Assembly: GCA_905221605.1 (NCBI GenBank) | Contig: CAJNDS010001791.1 | Span: 408,501-472,500 of the forward strand | Origin: Symbiodinium natans | Lineage: Eukaryota; Sar; Dinophyceae; Suessiales; Symbiodiniaceae | Length of the DNA stretch: 64,000 bases | Direction: 5' to 3' | In this document: positions 52,101-63,100 of the stretch, piece by piece | Numbering within the stretch: position 1 is the first letter of the stretch | How the letters are laid out: each line of letters opens with the position of its first letter | Notes under the pieces: generated by a model | Databases searched by the model: none | What the model saw: the letters and a program-made list of their open reading frames with translations, nothing else | What the model was told of the DNA's origin: nothing | Translations under genes and position numbers: made by a program

Positions 52101-54587
52101 GTGGTGCTAAAGTTTTGTGGTGTCGTCTGCGAGCCCCCCCCTCCTTTGGGCATTCCGAGGTTCCAAGGTTCCAAATGGGGTTGTATAAAAACCCCGCGCG
52201 TTCAATTTGTGAAAGGAGCTGCCCTAAGCGTTTGGGGCAGTGCTCCTGACTCGTAAAACGATAATCAAGAATAAAAAACGATAACGTTATAAAACGGCCT
52301 GATTGCTGCATCGCGGCAGGCAGGCGACACTAGTACTTGTACTACAAATCAACGAAAATCCAGCCGGCTCACAGGGACGGCGGTTCCAGTACTAAGCTTG
52401 TACTACAAATCAACTCCAGCCGGCTCACGGGGACGGCGGTTCCAGTACTAAGCTTGTATTACAAATCAACTCCAGCCGGCTCACAGGGACGGCGGTTCCA
52501 GTACTAAGCTTGTACTACAAATCAACGAAAATCCAGCCGGCTCACGGGGACGGCGGTTCCAGTACTAAGCTTGTACTACAAATCAACTCCAGCCGGCTCA
52601 CGGGGACGGCGGTTCCAGTACTAAGCTTGTATTACAAATCAACGAAAATCCTGTCGGCTCACGGGGACGGCGGTTCCAGTACTAAGCTTGTACTACAAAT
52701 CAACGAAAATCCAGCCGGCTCACGGGGACGGCGGTTCCAGTACTAAGCTTGTACTACAAACCAATGAAAATCCCGCCGTCTCACGGGGACGGCGGTTCCA
52801 GTACTAACCTTGTACTACAAATCAACGAAAAACCAGCCAGCTCACAGGGACGGCGGTTCCAGCTACAATCAACGAAATTATCGGTTCTAAGGCATGAAGT
52901 TGTAGGTTGTTCCACAAAACCCTGTAAAACGATAATCAAGAAGAAAAAACGATAACCCTAGAACGGATGAATGGATTTATAGCGGGGTTTTTATACAACC
53001 CCAAATCGATCAGGTACCTCCTCGCTTTATGGATATCGGGGTTTTGCTGCCCCGAAGATGCCGCTGAAGTGAAGGGCAGAGCTGCGCTTGCTCTGGGTTG
53101 CGATTTGGTTTGCATGGATAGATTCACCCAGCCTGTTCAGTGTCCCAGGTAGCAATTTGATTCGGGGCGCCGGCTTCGAGGCTGGGCTGCTGCCGGAGGG
53201 GTGTGGGACTCTCTACAACAAACGCAAAGCAAAAATGCACACTGGATGTTTTTGTTGTCATACTGTTCCGTGGGTGCCATCCATTCGGCTAAATCAAGCG
53301 GCTTCAGGAGGAAGCAAGGGATCCATAACTTATTACAATCCTAAGGTCCTTGCTGGAACGCCAGTAGCCCTCACCGGCCCTGGCCTGGCCAAGTGAAGTC
53401 ATGTCCCGCACTCACAGTCTCAACAGTCAATTCGTGACCCTAGACTACTGACAACCCGAGTTTAAACAACCCAAAAAACAGCAAGGCATCTGCAACAACA
53501 GATAAAAGAACTCCTTCCGAACTCCCAACACGAAGCCAACAAAACATCAGGCCATCGCGGGAGCTCTGAGAGGCAATGGCACGTTGCTGAAGCTCGATCT
53601 CTCCCGCAATCTTCCCGGGGACCGTGGCGCCAAGGCCTTCCCATGAGACGCATCCCAACAAAGGCGCAGCCTCCTTTCAAAAAAACAGGGGTACTCTATG
53701 TAAGAAAGCATGTCTCTGCGGGCTTCATTTGGGGGGATGATGAGACTTCGACCTTGAAGTACATGACAGAGGATCCAAGCACGAACCCCAAGATGCCCAA
53801 GCACTTGTGGCATTCCGACTCAAACCCCCCCCCCCCCCTCAAAAAAGAAAAGCAGCACCGCAACGAAGTCTTTACGAAGTCGCAGGCCCTGGTGGACTGC
53901 TTGCGATTCAACTCCACTCTTACGGACCTCGACTTGTCAGGCTGCGGGATGAGTGGATTGCAGGCCTGAGCACTGTCCAAGCGATGCGTCACATATACGC
54001 AGCCCTGTCAACCCTCGACTCTCGCGCATCCGCAGTCCTATTCCCATACGTATTCGGTTTGCGACTGCTTCTGCGCTTGCTCCTTGCTACTGAATGTGCG
54101 TCGTCTCTGGCAAAGTGCAAGAAAAAACCAACACCGGGCATCTATCGCACATGCCAGAGGAAAGCTTCTTGAAGCTTCTTCTTCAGCTCCGGCCAGTTTT
54201 GGACAGCTCTTAAGCAGTTCACCCGCTTCACCATGATGAGTTCCTCCCATCGGGATCTGGGATGCAGCAGAAGATGCTGTGATTTTCTACGGGCTACGCG
54301 AGAAGTAGAGAGTCCTGGGGCTGTGGAAGCCTGCCAAGAGACAAGCCAGTAGAAGTCTGGCCCAGCCCAGTGAGTTTGACAGAGACATTTCTGCAATCGT
54401 AAGACTTATAGTGAAGTCCTTCATTCACACGCGAGAACCTCCTAATCACATAGCACCCCTCCGCAAGGGATCCCGTTTCCAGCTCAGCAGAAGTCTTGTT
54501 GAACAGGCTTTCCAGGAAGTGCTGGCCGTCAACTCGAGTCTCAAGAAGCTAAGCCTCGACGGCAATGGGGGAGAGATGGAAGAGAAG
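49104..54587 (+). CDS. Leucine-rich repeat protein (split gene, visible exons)
   Basis: Six exons, each carrying all or part of one ribonuclease-inhibitor-type LRR of 26-28 residues (A..ALxxNxSLxxLxLxxxxIGxxGAxA): 49,104-49,172; 49,390-49,438; 51,944-52,089; 53,551-53,634; 53,886-53,963; 54,507-54,587. RI-type LRRs form curved protein-binding solenoids, so a binding or scaffold role is likely; the partner is unknown. The ~2.5 kb and ~1.4 kb gaps are filled by G-rich repeats, a palindrome and a minisatellite. No start or stop was located, and the exons could belong to more than one gene. Confidence is higher for the individual exons than for the gene model. Confidence 0.6.
49390..49438 (+). 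CDS. LRR gene 1 exon b
   Basis: CAG|G opens TCFGLAGYGIKNSGAE, ending GAG|GC. The LxxYGIxxxGAEA pattern is the strand-to-helix end of an LRR. Confidence 0.5.
49660..51720. repeat. G-rich dispersed repeat field
   Basis: At least five diverged copies of a module: GTGAAGGGGTACAGGG, GAAGCGCCAAA, ATGCCGCGACCAAAT, AAATCAAGATAAAGAAGAAC, then GCGTTTTTTTAGGGGGTGGCTGG and long G tracts. Copies or partial copies occur near 50,052, 50,222, 50,440, 51,267, 51,395, 51,570 and 51,694. Poly-proline and poly-glycine open frames on both strands result from the G tracts. Confidence 0.85.
50562..51090. repeat. ~0.5 kb imperfect palindrome
   Basis: Left-arm words reappear reverse-complemented and in mirrored order on the right. 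GTAAGCTCTCTCAAG (50,729) pairs with TTTGAGAGAGCTTAC (50,873). CTTTAGAGTTTAGGCCTCAAG (50,746) pairs with CTTGAGGCCTCAACTCTAAAG (50,842). GTCTCTTGCTT (50,658) and ACGTTTAAGGAACGAGGCCC (50,632) pair with AAGCAAGAGAC (50,961) and GGGCCTTGTTCCTTAAACGT (50,976). The centre is near 50,800. Confidence 0.85.
51944..52089 (+). CDS. LRR gene 1 exon c
   Basis: Encodes KVLAEALAINCSVTNLDLGF then SDFVGGDPVASIRRKQ, ending CAG|GA. It is a textbook RI-type LRR (LAEAL.INxSVTNLDL). The left boundary is uncertain. Confidence 0.68.
52175..53004. repeat. Minisatellite bounded by inverted hairpin sequences
   Basis: About ten head-to-tail units (55 or 61 bp, differing by CGAAAAT) centred on GGACGGCGGTTCCAGTACTA, with AAGCTTGTACTACAAATCAA, occupy 52,325-52,875. 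The array is flanked by AAAACGATAATCAAGAA on both sides (same orientation), and by GGGGTTGTATAAAAACCCC at about 52,178 and its exact reverse complement at about 52,984. That flanking sequence can itself fold as GGGGTT...AACCCC. Confidence 0.9.
53551..53634 (+). CDS. LRR gene 1 exon d
   Basis: 28 codons, CAG|GCC to AAG|GC: AIAGALRGNGTLLKLDLSRN then LPGDRGAK. It is exactly one LRR. Confidence 0.75.
53886..53963 (+). CDS. LRR gene 1 exon e
   Basis: 26 codons, CAG|GCC to CAG|GC: ALVDCLRFNSTLTDLDLSGC then GMSGLQ. Confidence 0.75.
54507..54587 (+). CDS. LRR gene 1 exon f
   Basis: 27 codons, CAG|GCT to AAG|GC: AFQEVLAVNSSLKKLSLDGN then GGEMEEK. Confidence 0.72.
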
Positions 54588-54599
54588 GCACACTGCATC

Positions 54600-57380
54600 G
54601 CTGAGATTCATGAAACACCTGAAAGGGCCTTTCATTTTCATTGCAAGCTGTCTTTGGATGGTCGGTCCTCCCAGTGAAAACCTAAGAGTGAGTGAGGCTT
54701 GTATATAGAATCAGAAAAACAAAGTTCTGCTTCATTTCAGCGTCGTGGTCATATTCATTCTGCTGCAGCAACCAATGTCAGAATCACCTGAGCAGCTTCA
54801 TGTCGGCCCTCCCCTACACACATCTGCTGCTAGCAGTTCAAGTGCACTGCAAATCGGAAGGGTGGCGGTCCACAACAGGCGTGGATATCTTGTATTCAGG
54901 TTGCCACCTGTGGAGGACACTCCTCTCTCATTGTCCATTCCGAAGTCTATTCCTCGGAAAAGCAAACACGTTGAATGAGGAGAGCCTAGTCAACAAACAC
55001 ATACAAAGAGAAAGAACCATAACATCAGCACCAACGTGGGTACTGAGTTGGCTTGGAGATGAGTCTTACCTTTAGTTACACGTACCAAGCATAAGCGCTT
55101 ATCAGCTATATCAAAAATCTCTGTATGAGAACGCTCGCGGGCTGAAGTGTTCTCTATTTCTCACTTGTGTAAGCATTGTGAGTTGGTCACCCTTTTCTTG
55201 CTTCTTGTCCCTAAAGAGCTCCCCGAGGCCTTTTGGAATATCTGGTACAGTATCAGGCATTTGGGAGAGAGGGCCCATGTTTTTTATTGGCCAGGCAATT
55301 GCTGCAGCGAAGACCCTCATGCTTAGGGATTCGCCTTTTCTGGAAACAGGTCCTGTCGGGTTTTGGGGCTGCACAAGAGGGGTTCCTCAAATCCAGCCTT
55401 GAGGGGTTCCGCAGGTGATCAGCGAGGTCCAGGCCCATCTCGTAGCGCGGCAGCCGAAGGGCCCGCAGGAGTCGAAGGAGCCGAACTGCAGCTGGTGAGG
55501 CTTCCTGGTGAGGGCTCGGGAAGTTCAGGGGAATAGGGCCATGGGTCTTGGAGCTTGAGGCTTCATGTGCCGGGTAGAATCGGGTAGGTGATGGCAGGTG
55601 CATTATCTATAGGCTGTACCGTATTCCCATTTGCGGCGCGGTACCCTGTTGTCTTGGCATAGATGTTGCGTGATTGCTTCGTCAGCTAATGGCCTTCGTG
55701 TGGTCTGGACTCTGGCTGCTCCGGCATCTCTGGGACCATAGATGTCATCCCGACTTCGGATGTGCAGTTCCCCGAGTCTGTTTACACACCAGGATGATGA
55801 TTTACCCTGCAGCTTCACGAAGCCCAGACTTCTAGCAGCACCCGAGGAGGCTTCGGCCCGGATCCGGAAGGATTCCCCGGCGTCCGAGGCCGATGTTGGC
55901 TTGGGCAGGACCTCACGCCCTCTGATTCATGTCCCACCTGCCAGGCTGTGTACAAGCTGACCGATTCCAGGCCTGGCAATCAACGATATGGGGTGGTTAA
56001 AGGGCCAATTGAGCTACATCAGTTCTGGGTTAAACACCCCAGCTTGCATGTCCGGCTTGCGCGTGATCTGCAATTAATTCCAAGCAGAAAGGGTTCCCAT
56101 GATCTGCCTTGCTAGGTGTGATGGGGGGGCGTGTCGCACCTCCTACCCTGAGGTCTCTTCGCGACTTCATCCTGGCAGCCAATGTCCGCTTGGTTCGTGC
56201 AGAGTGGCCTGGTGCTTCTGAAGAGGGGGGGAGCAGGGAATCTTCTGAATGTTCAAAGGTGCAGCCCTCATTCTGAAGGAGCAACGCACGAGCTTTGGGA
56301 GACTCCGGAAGTGTTGTGCGGGTGCTCGCTGCGAGGTATGCCTGGAGCCTACACAAGAACGGCAAGCTCTTTGCTCGAAGGCAAGGCCTCTAAGCCCCCC
56401 AAAGCTCCCTTTCAGCCAACATTCCACAACTCTTTGGAGCCTTGAAACCCCCCTGCCAAAACAACAACCGAGTTGGGGGAGGGGGGGAAACAGGGAAACA
56501 ACTACGTTAGCAGCATCTTCGTGTTCAGTTCGGGCGAAAGTTGCCCCCTGGGGTTTGAGGGCTTACAAGGTTCATAGGGCTTAGGGTCTGAGGGTTGCCA
56601 GGGGTTTACAGATTTGTCGAGTTTGTGGGGCCCTTTCATAGCACCTGGACAGTGGCGGCCTTTGCAGGCAAGAGGCCGAGCATGAAGTCTGCGAAGATGG
56701 CCGGCCGGCCTTGGTGACTCCAGAGGAGGTGGCAGCGCCTGGAAATTCAGGGCCCCTGCCAAGGGATGTGAGGTATTGTTGTAGAAGATAAGGTGGCAAG
56801 AAATCGTAGTACTAGTATTCATACGTATACATACAAAATGACTATATATATATATTATATAACTACACACGTCTCTATACTTACATATATATATATATAT
56901 CAGATATATATATATATATATATATCTACACATAACACCGGCTTGGAAAATCTTGCTCCAGAAGTTTAGACACGTGTATCTGCGCCTGCAAGACTTGAGA
57001 GCAGGGGCACCCCCAGTTTTCAGGAACCTTCGGTGCACCAGCTGCTGTAAGCCTCGAGGGGTGCAACCTCGAGCCCTAGAGCACCCCGGAAGTGCCCGTT
57101 TGGCTCTTGCTGTCGCATCCTTCTTTTCGCTCCTGGAGTCCAGAACAGAATCTGACCCCAAACTCAAGGATCTGCATCAGTTTGTGCACAGGCTGGGCAG
57201 GTCGTGCTAGATGCTGAACCCTGCAGTTTCACAGGCAAGGCAAGTGCTGAACCCTGCAGTTTCATATCATGGCTCAAGAAGATCCGGAATCTCAAGCCAA
57301 ACTCTTTCGTGTAACCATCATGGGGTGCAGCTCCTCACGCCTCATATTCCGTAACGGCCCTGACGCTGCCTCTGTGTGCT
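54600..57380. other. Spacer between LRR genes; weak candidates only
   Basis: A frame around 56,670-56,765 (EHEVCEDGRPALVTPEEVAA) looks protein-like and may be a 5' exon of the downstream gene, but has no family match I know. A (TA)n tract runs through 56,842-56,930. MGCSSSRLIFRNGPDAASV begins at 57,320, one base out of frame with the next gene. Confidence 0.35.
56842..56930. repeat. (TA)n tract
   Basis: Three TATATATA runs separated by short unique words; potentially cruciform-forming. Confidence 0.92.
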
Positions 57381-57383
57381 CAG

Positions 57384-57468
57384 GTGATAGGATGGGGCTC
57401 TGAGGGCGATGCGATGATCATGGCCGTGTCACACTGCTGGGAAACACGGGAACATCCCGATCCATGTG
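57384..57468 (+). CDS. SHCWE-LRR gene exon 1 (visible)
   Basis: CAG|GTG opens VIGWGSEGDAMIM, then AVSHCWETREHPDPCG. The frame stops soon after (TAA at 57,489), so a donor must lie near 57,465-57,470. Confidence 0.72.
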
Positions 57469-60133
57469 GACACCTTGGCTGAGATCAGCTAAGGGCCCGT
57501 AGACTCATAGGCAGGGTTTAGGCTGCGTCTGTATCTTCGAAGATTCCGACTGAAATGAGCAGGCTCTAGTTACTGCCAGTCAAGTCCTTGCTCAAGCACC
57601 AAGGGCATCAGCTAGCTCATATCGCCAACTGCACCTCCCTGTACCACGCAGCCCACGGGGTGCCCATCTGGCTCTTTGTGGATTACGTCTCCTTGTATCA
57701 ATACCGGCGGACTCCACATCAAGATGAGAGCTTCAAGGCCGCGATGGCCAACATGCATGTCTTCTACACGCACGAAGCTTCTTACACATTGCGCATCGAA
57801 ACGCTGACACCTGAGACCCTTTGGGAGCAACATCTGGATGCTTTGATCCACGTGTATCATGAGCCTAGCGGCTGCGTTCAGCCCATCCCGCTGAGAAGCT
57901 TGACTCGGAACCCAACAAAATACAGACTTCGAGGTTGGTGCCAAGCAGAGATCGAGTGGTCCAGCTGCAGAAGCAAGACCTTCCGAAACCAGCAGATCGA
58001 CCTCTCCTGTGCCGAAGGTGCGGGCGCTGCAATGCTGGGCCGGGAAGCCTTGACAGGAAAGGTGCCCATGCCACCGCAGGTCTTTCGGCAAAGCATGCCC
58101 CGAGGCTGAACAGTGCTTTAGACCATGTTCGAAGTGGATCCTGCCACGTTCTGACTCCTAACTTGCTGACGAGTGGCTTTTCTTGTATAGTGGTCACGCG
58201 ACGCGAGGACGAACCTCAAGTTTACGCACAGGAGCGACTTGGAGGCGGTGCTGCAGCTACAGGACCTGCTAGAGGGTGAACTTTCGGGGAATTTAGATGG
58301 GGAGACATGAAAATGAAAGCAAGACCTGAGGCAAACCGCCTCATTGAAACAAGGCGAAGGTCTACCAGGAGAAGATTTCCGGCTGCGAGACTGCGATCTT
58401 CGAGCACCTGGCTGCCGCGGAGGTTTCGGTGCTGGCCAAGGCTTTGCCAGATTACAGGCCGCTGCGAACCAGAGTCTCACGCAGCCGACATTGCATATCG
58501 CGTGCTTCCCAACCGCCTCCGTACGAAGCCGCCCACTCCGTAAAGCCACTCTGGGTACCCCAAGACCCGCGACCTTAAGGGGTCCCTTGAGGTGTTTGAG
58601 ATCCTTGAAGCTCCTCCGCTTCGAGTGCGGAGAGCAGGAAGCAGCAGAGCTGGCTGAGGCTGTCCACGGACGTCGGTGCTGCCAATTGTTTGGTACTTGT
58701 AGCGGCTGGCCTTTGTGTCCTTTGGATTGCCAAAGCTCAGTGTTGAAGCTGTCACGTCGACGGCTCTGAAGGTTTTGATTCGGGCCCTAGTGGATCTAGT
58801 TGCCCCCCCCCCCCCCCCCCTCGTTTGCATGTAAACATCTGAAAGCTAAGCATGTACCCTGCACGGGCAAATCTCCGCAAGAGGCCATCCAGAGAAGCAC
58901 TTCTTTGGAAGCGCTGGAGCTTTCTACGTCAACGACGCAGCTGGATTTCTACAGGGGGCACATACGCGAAGTTGCCAACCCTTCTGCCATGCACATGACG
59001 AAGGCTCCTGCGGAAAGCTCCGCATTCGTTTGGTGTGACTGGGTTTAAGTTTGTTGTTCATTGTGGTGTGCCAGAGACAATGAGTGAGGCGAGCAGTGAG
59101 GCGAGCCGAGGGGTCAGGGCTTCTCATCGCAGAGGGGGCCATTGATTCTGCTTTCTTTGCGTGAGCATGTGCCATAGGCATAGGATCCGATGGGACGGGT
59201 AGTGTTTAGAGCTTTCAACATCATGTAGCACGGCGGTTTATGTCAGGGATGCCCCCCCCCCCACCCCCACCGCTTCCCATTCACTACGTTTACGATTCGG
59301 TGGCCACAGAACCTTGGTCCGCAGGCGGTGGCGGAAATGCTGAGAAGCACCCCTGCCTTGACTACTCTCAGCCTGGGCTGCATCAAGGCCGCTCCTCATA
59401 TTTCTCTTCTCCGGAGAAACCGGGGTTTAGGTGTTTTTTGTGTATATCTGGTGTAACCGTTTCAGCGTGGTTCAATACAGCGTATGCAAGCGACCTAGAT
59501 GAAGGCTTTCTGGAGCAGCTGTTCCAGATCCCACCGAACCTAGAAACACACTTGCAATATCTTGCAATAGCTTGCTCTGCTTGTGCTGGCACGGAGGTCG
59601 GGGAAGACGTTGACAGTCAATTGCACAAGCCGCCGATCCAGGCATCAAATGGGTTTGTCTATCTCCCTCTCTTGCCTCTCGATGATTCCGGAGCGGGTGG
59701 CAATGTTTTGCACAGCCATGCATGTCAAAAAGCACCGGAGTAGACGTGTTGAAATACCACGATGCAAACCCTAGCTTAGGATTGATGATGAAATCCTAAC
59801 AGTCCTAACACTTACTGTAGGGCTTCAAAATCCGAACCTTAATTTTAACGCTACGCGACCCGCCTCGGCCCCGGCCCAGTGCATCTGCGTGAGCATGGTG
59901 ACTCCGCAGCGCGCAATAAGGGTTGGGTTTAGGGTTTAGGGTTTAGGGTTTAGGGTTTAGGGTTTAGGGTTCCGGGTTTATGGTTTATGGTTTGGGGTTT
60001 GGGGTTGAGGGTTAGTTTAGGATTGAGGGCTTAGGGCTCAAGGTTCACCCTTTGGGGTTTAGGGTTTTTTTGGGTTTAGGGTTCAAGAGACGGTTCGGCT
60101 TGGATTGATCGTAGAGTTGAGCCAGGCCCCTCA

Positions 60134-60196
<63 letters not shown>

Positions 60197-63100
60197 AAGG
60201 GCGGGGGTGCTCTGCTGGGAGGGGCTTCAACTGCCTCTGGTCCTGGCGAACCGTCCGCTTGCGGAGGATTTGGAGGGGGGTGCCTGTTCTGACAACCTAT
60301 ACACCTCCGGCCCGAGGCCTCGGCGGATTCTTCAGTTTGTTTAACAAGCCATATCCCAGCACAAGACTGCACAGGCACGTGAGCGCGACACAAACATGCA
60401 AGAGCCCAGGGCACAGGAGCGGGAGACCGCAGAACACAGCGGCCCCAAAATACTGCATTGAGTACACAGGGGTTGTGTTTGCAAAAGAAGCAGGACGAGA
60501 CCAAATGACACAAACAAGCAAGTGCCCGGGGCATAGTAAGGAAACTGCGGAGGTGTAAACAAAACCCACACTGTCAAAACATGTTCCACATCAGCGGGAA
60601 TTTCGGAAGATCTCCAAAGCGTGCTGCAGCCTGCCTTCCCTTCTGCGGTCTTGCCCCAACTCCTCATCCTCTCCTTCTGTTCTTGAGATGAGGAGAAGCG
60701 CTTGCAGTGGTGTCGAGTCGGCATGATCGCAGGACCTGGCAGACATGCTCCGAACCAACTCGGCAGTCACGGACCTCGTCTTAAGCTCCCGCGACATCAG
60801 CGACCAGGAAATCGAGGCACGAGACCGCTGGAGTCTTTGAAGCAGGGTTCTCAAATTCAGTATGCTTTGCAGTCCAGTGGTACCCGTTTCCCTTTCTTGG
60901 TTCAAGGTTCCCTTATAAGCAACCCCAAATAGGGTGCCCTTAAAGGAATATGGTTACTGGGCTACCAAGTATGGCCCCCAAGTATGGATCCGGGGAGTAC
61001 AAGAACTGTCGCCCTCTTACCCTATATGCGCATATAGCACAGTGATACGCTGCATCCCATGCAGTGGTAGGATGCATCCGTAGCATGTCGGACGAAGGCC
61101 CAGGCTGGGCACCCAGTGCTCCCTTCAATTATAATGTCTTTTGCTGCCCGTGTCTACGGCGTACTGTTGCCTTACCTCCTCACCAGAAGTCGCGACACTA
61201 AGAGGCAGGGCTGTTTTTGTTTTTAAATATTGGCTTGAGCTCAACAGATGCCTGCGATTGTTAATGGAGTCAAGGGGCTCAATTGCAGGAGATGGGGCTT
61301 GCAGAACTCAATCTCCGGTGCCACGCCAGCATGCTTGCAAGTGGCAGGATTGGTTGAGACTCCTCTCATCAGGGTTTAGCAAGAAGGACGGCCCCTGTAT
61401 TGCATCAAATAGGGAGTTCCCTGCCACGGCAGGCTGTTGCGAAGGCACTGACTATCAACACCGGAGTTCTTCGCCTGAGCCTTCCCGACACCATTGGCGA
61501 TGTGGGGGTGAAGGCCAGCTTGAGCTACAAGTCTATAATCCAGTGAGCTGGGGAGGTTCGGAGGTACACGCTCAGAGAGCGTGCTGTCACGTGTAAGCGC
61601 TACGCGGCTATGTATGACGGAGGCAGTAGAATCTGACAAGATCTTCATCTGCGCTGCGACACCGGAAACCGCATCATGGAACTGAAAGACCGAACATGTT
61701 TTAAAGGCCATGCAGGCGCTAAAGAGATCTCAGGTTTTGTTTCGGCTGCGGATGTTTGGGTAAGCTGATCAGCATATCTCGTCACCCAAATTCCTGCCCC
61801 CCCCCCCCCCCCCCTCTCCCTAATGCAAGCGTTCTGCATTTGTTGGCCCAGGCTTATGCTACTGAATGGGTCATAAGAGAACCGAGTCTATTCTTGCCAT
61901 CACTGGACCACAACCGAGCAGTGATTCGATGGTTGAATAGGCGTACAAGTACCTAGCACAGAAATCGGCAAGCTGTTTGGCGCTTGAAACAAACAGACGT
62001 GTATGCAAGCAACACGCTCAGGGGCAGGAACTGACAGCGACCGTCAAGGGATAGCGCAAGGCCGTAAGAAGAACACGGGGTTGGGGGTGGGGTGGGGGGC
62101 ACGGAATGCAGAATTGACTTTCTCGCTTTTCTTGTCATTGAATTCTGCAGGCTCTGCAGGAGATGCTTGCTGTCAACTCGATCATTGAGGAGATCTGGTG
62201 TGGAGATTGCAGAAGCCAGGCCTGGAATATTTGTGTTCGAATATTTGACTTGAGTCTTGAGTGCCTTTAACGTTAAAGGGCTTGATGGATCTTCGGCACA
62301 TAGATGTCAGGCCTTTCTGGTTTGCGTTAACAAGATGAAAATAGACGAAGATCTCTACCATGGTTGCCAGAGTTTCCTGTTTGCAGACAGAGGAAGTTCA
62401 CACTTGGGTGCACCAGTACAGCAATAAGAAAGCTGGAGCAAGCAGACATCAACACGAGAACGCACATTCATCCTCCTTCCTTCCTCGAGCGGTATGATCT
62501 AGGCTTTAGGTGTATGGGACGGATTCCATGCACTGCCTCATCATTCGCCATAAGTAAGCCCCTTGAATTCAGCAAAGCTGGCACAAGATCCCAAATCGAG
62601 CACATGAGCGGGAGAAGCACATGACATGTACCCTCGATGCAGGGGATGCAGAGGATCAATCGCCTTCTCGAAGAGCGCAAGGCATGTGCCCGGAGCTGTG
62701 CAAGATTCTGTTTCAGGGGCCGGATTCGCTACAAGTCTGCATGTATGGACTGAGAGTGGGTGCTAGTAAGCTAGTAGTCACTTGCAGTGCTCAACGTTGC
62801 AGGATCTTGCGCAACAGATCCGTGTAGGTGAATGGCGTAATGTCTTGGAAGCCACCTAATTAGAGAGCAATAAGTCAAAACTGCAGCCGGCTATATATGA
62901 TACCACACCAGGTTCCGTATATAGAGTGCTGCCCCACATATATTCAGTAGTGGTTACAGACTTTGCTGCTCTGCCTTCTCATAACAAGTCCTCCCGTTGT
63001 GTTCGCCTTACGGTTCTCTCTCATACTACAGTTCGTTTTTTTTGGAGGTGGCGAGGGTGGTGGCATCTGCTGAGACCCTGTCGACCATCGACCTTCGGCG

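Larger units (their letters stand above)
59000..60730. other. Long intron-like stretch with repeats
   Basis: Between LRR exons. It holds C-tracts at 59,251-59,270, TTTAGGG repeats at about 59,928-59,972 with degenerate continuation to 60,085, and the G62 run. No LRR module was recognised. Confidence 0.5.
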
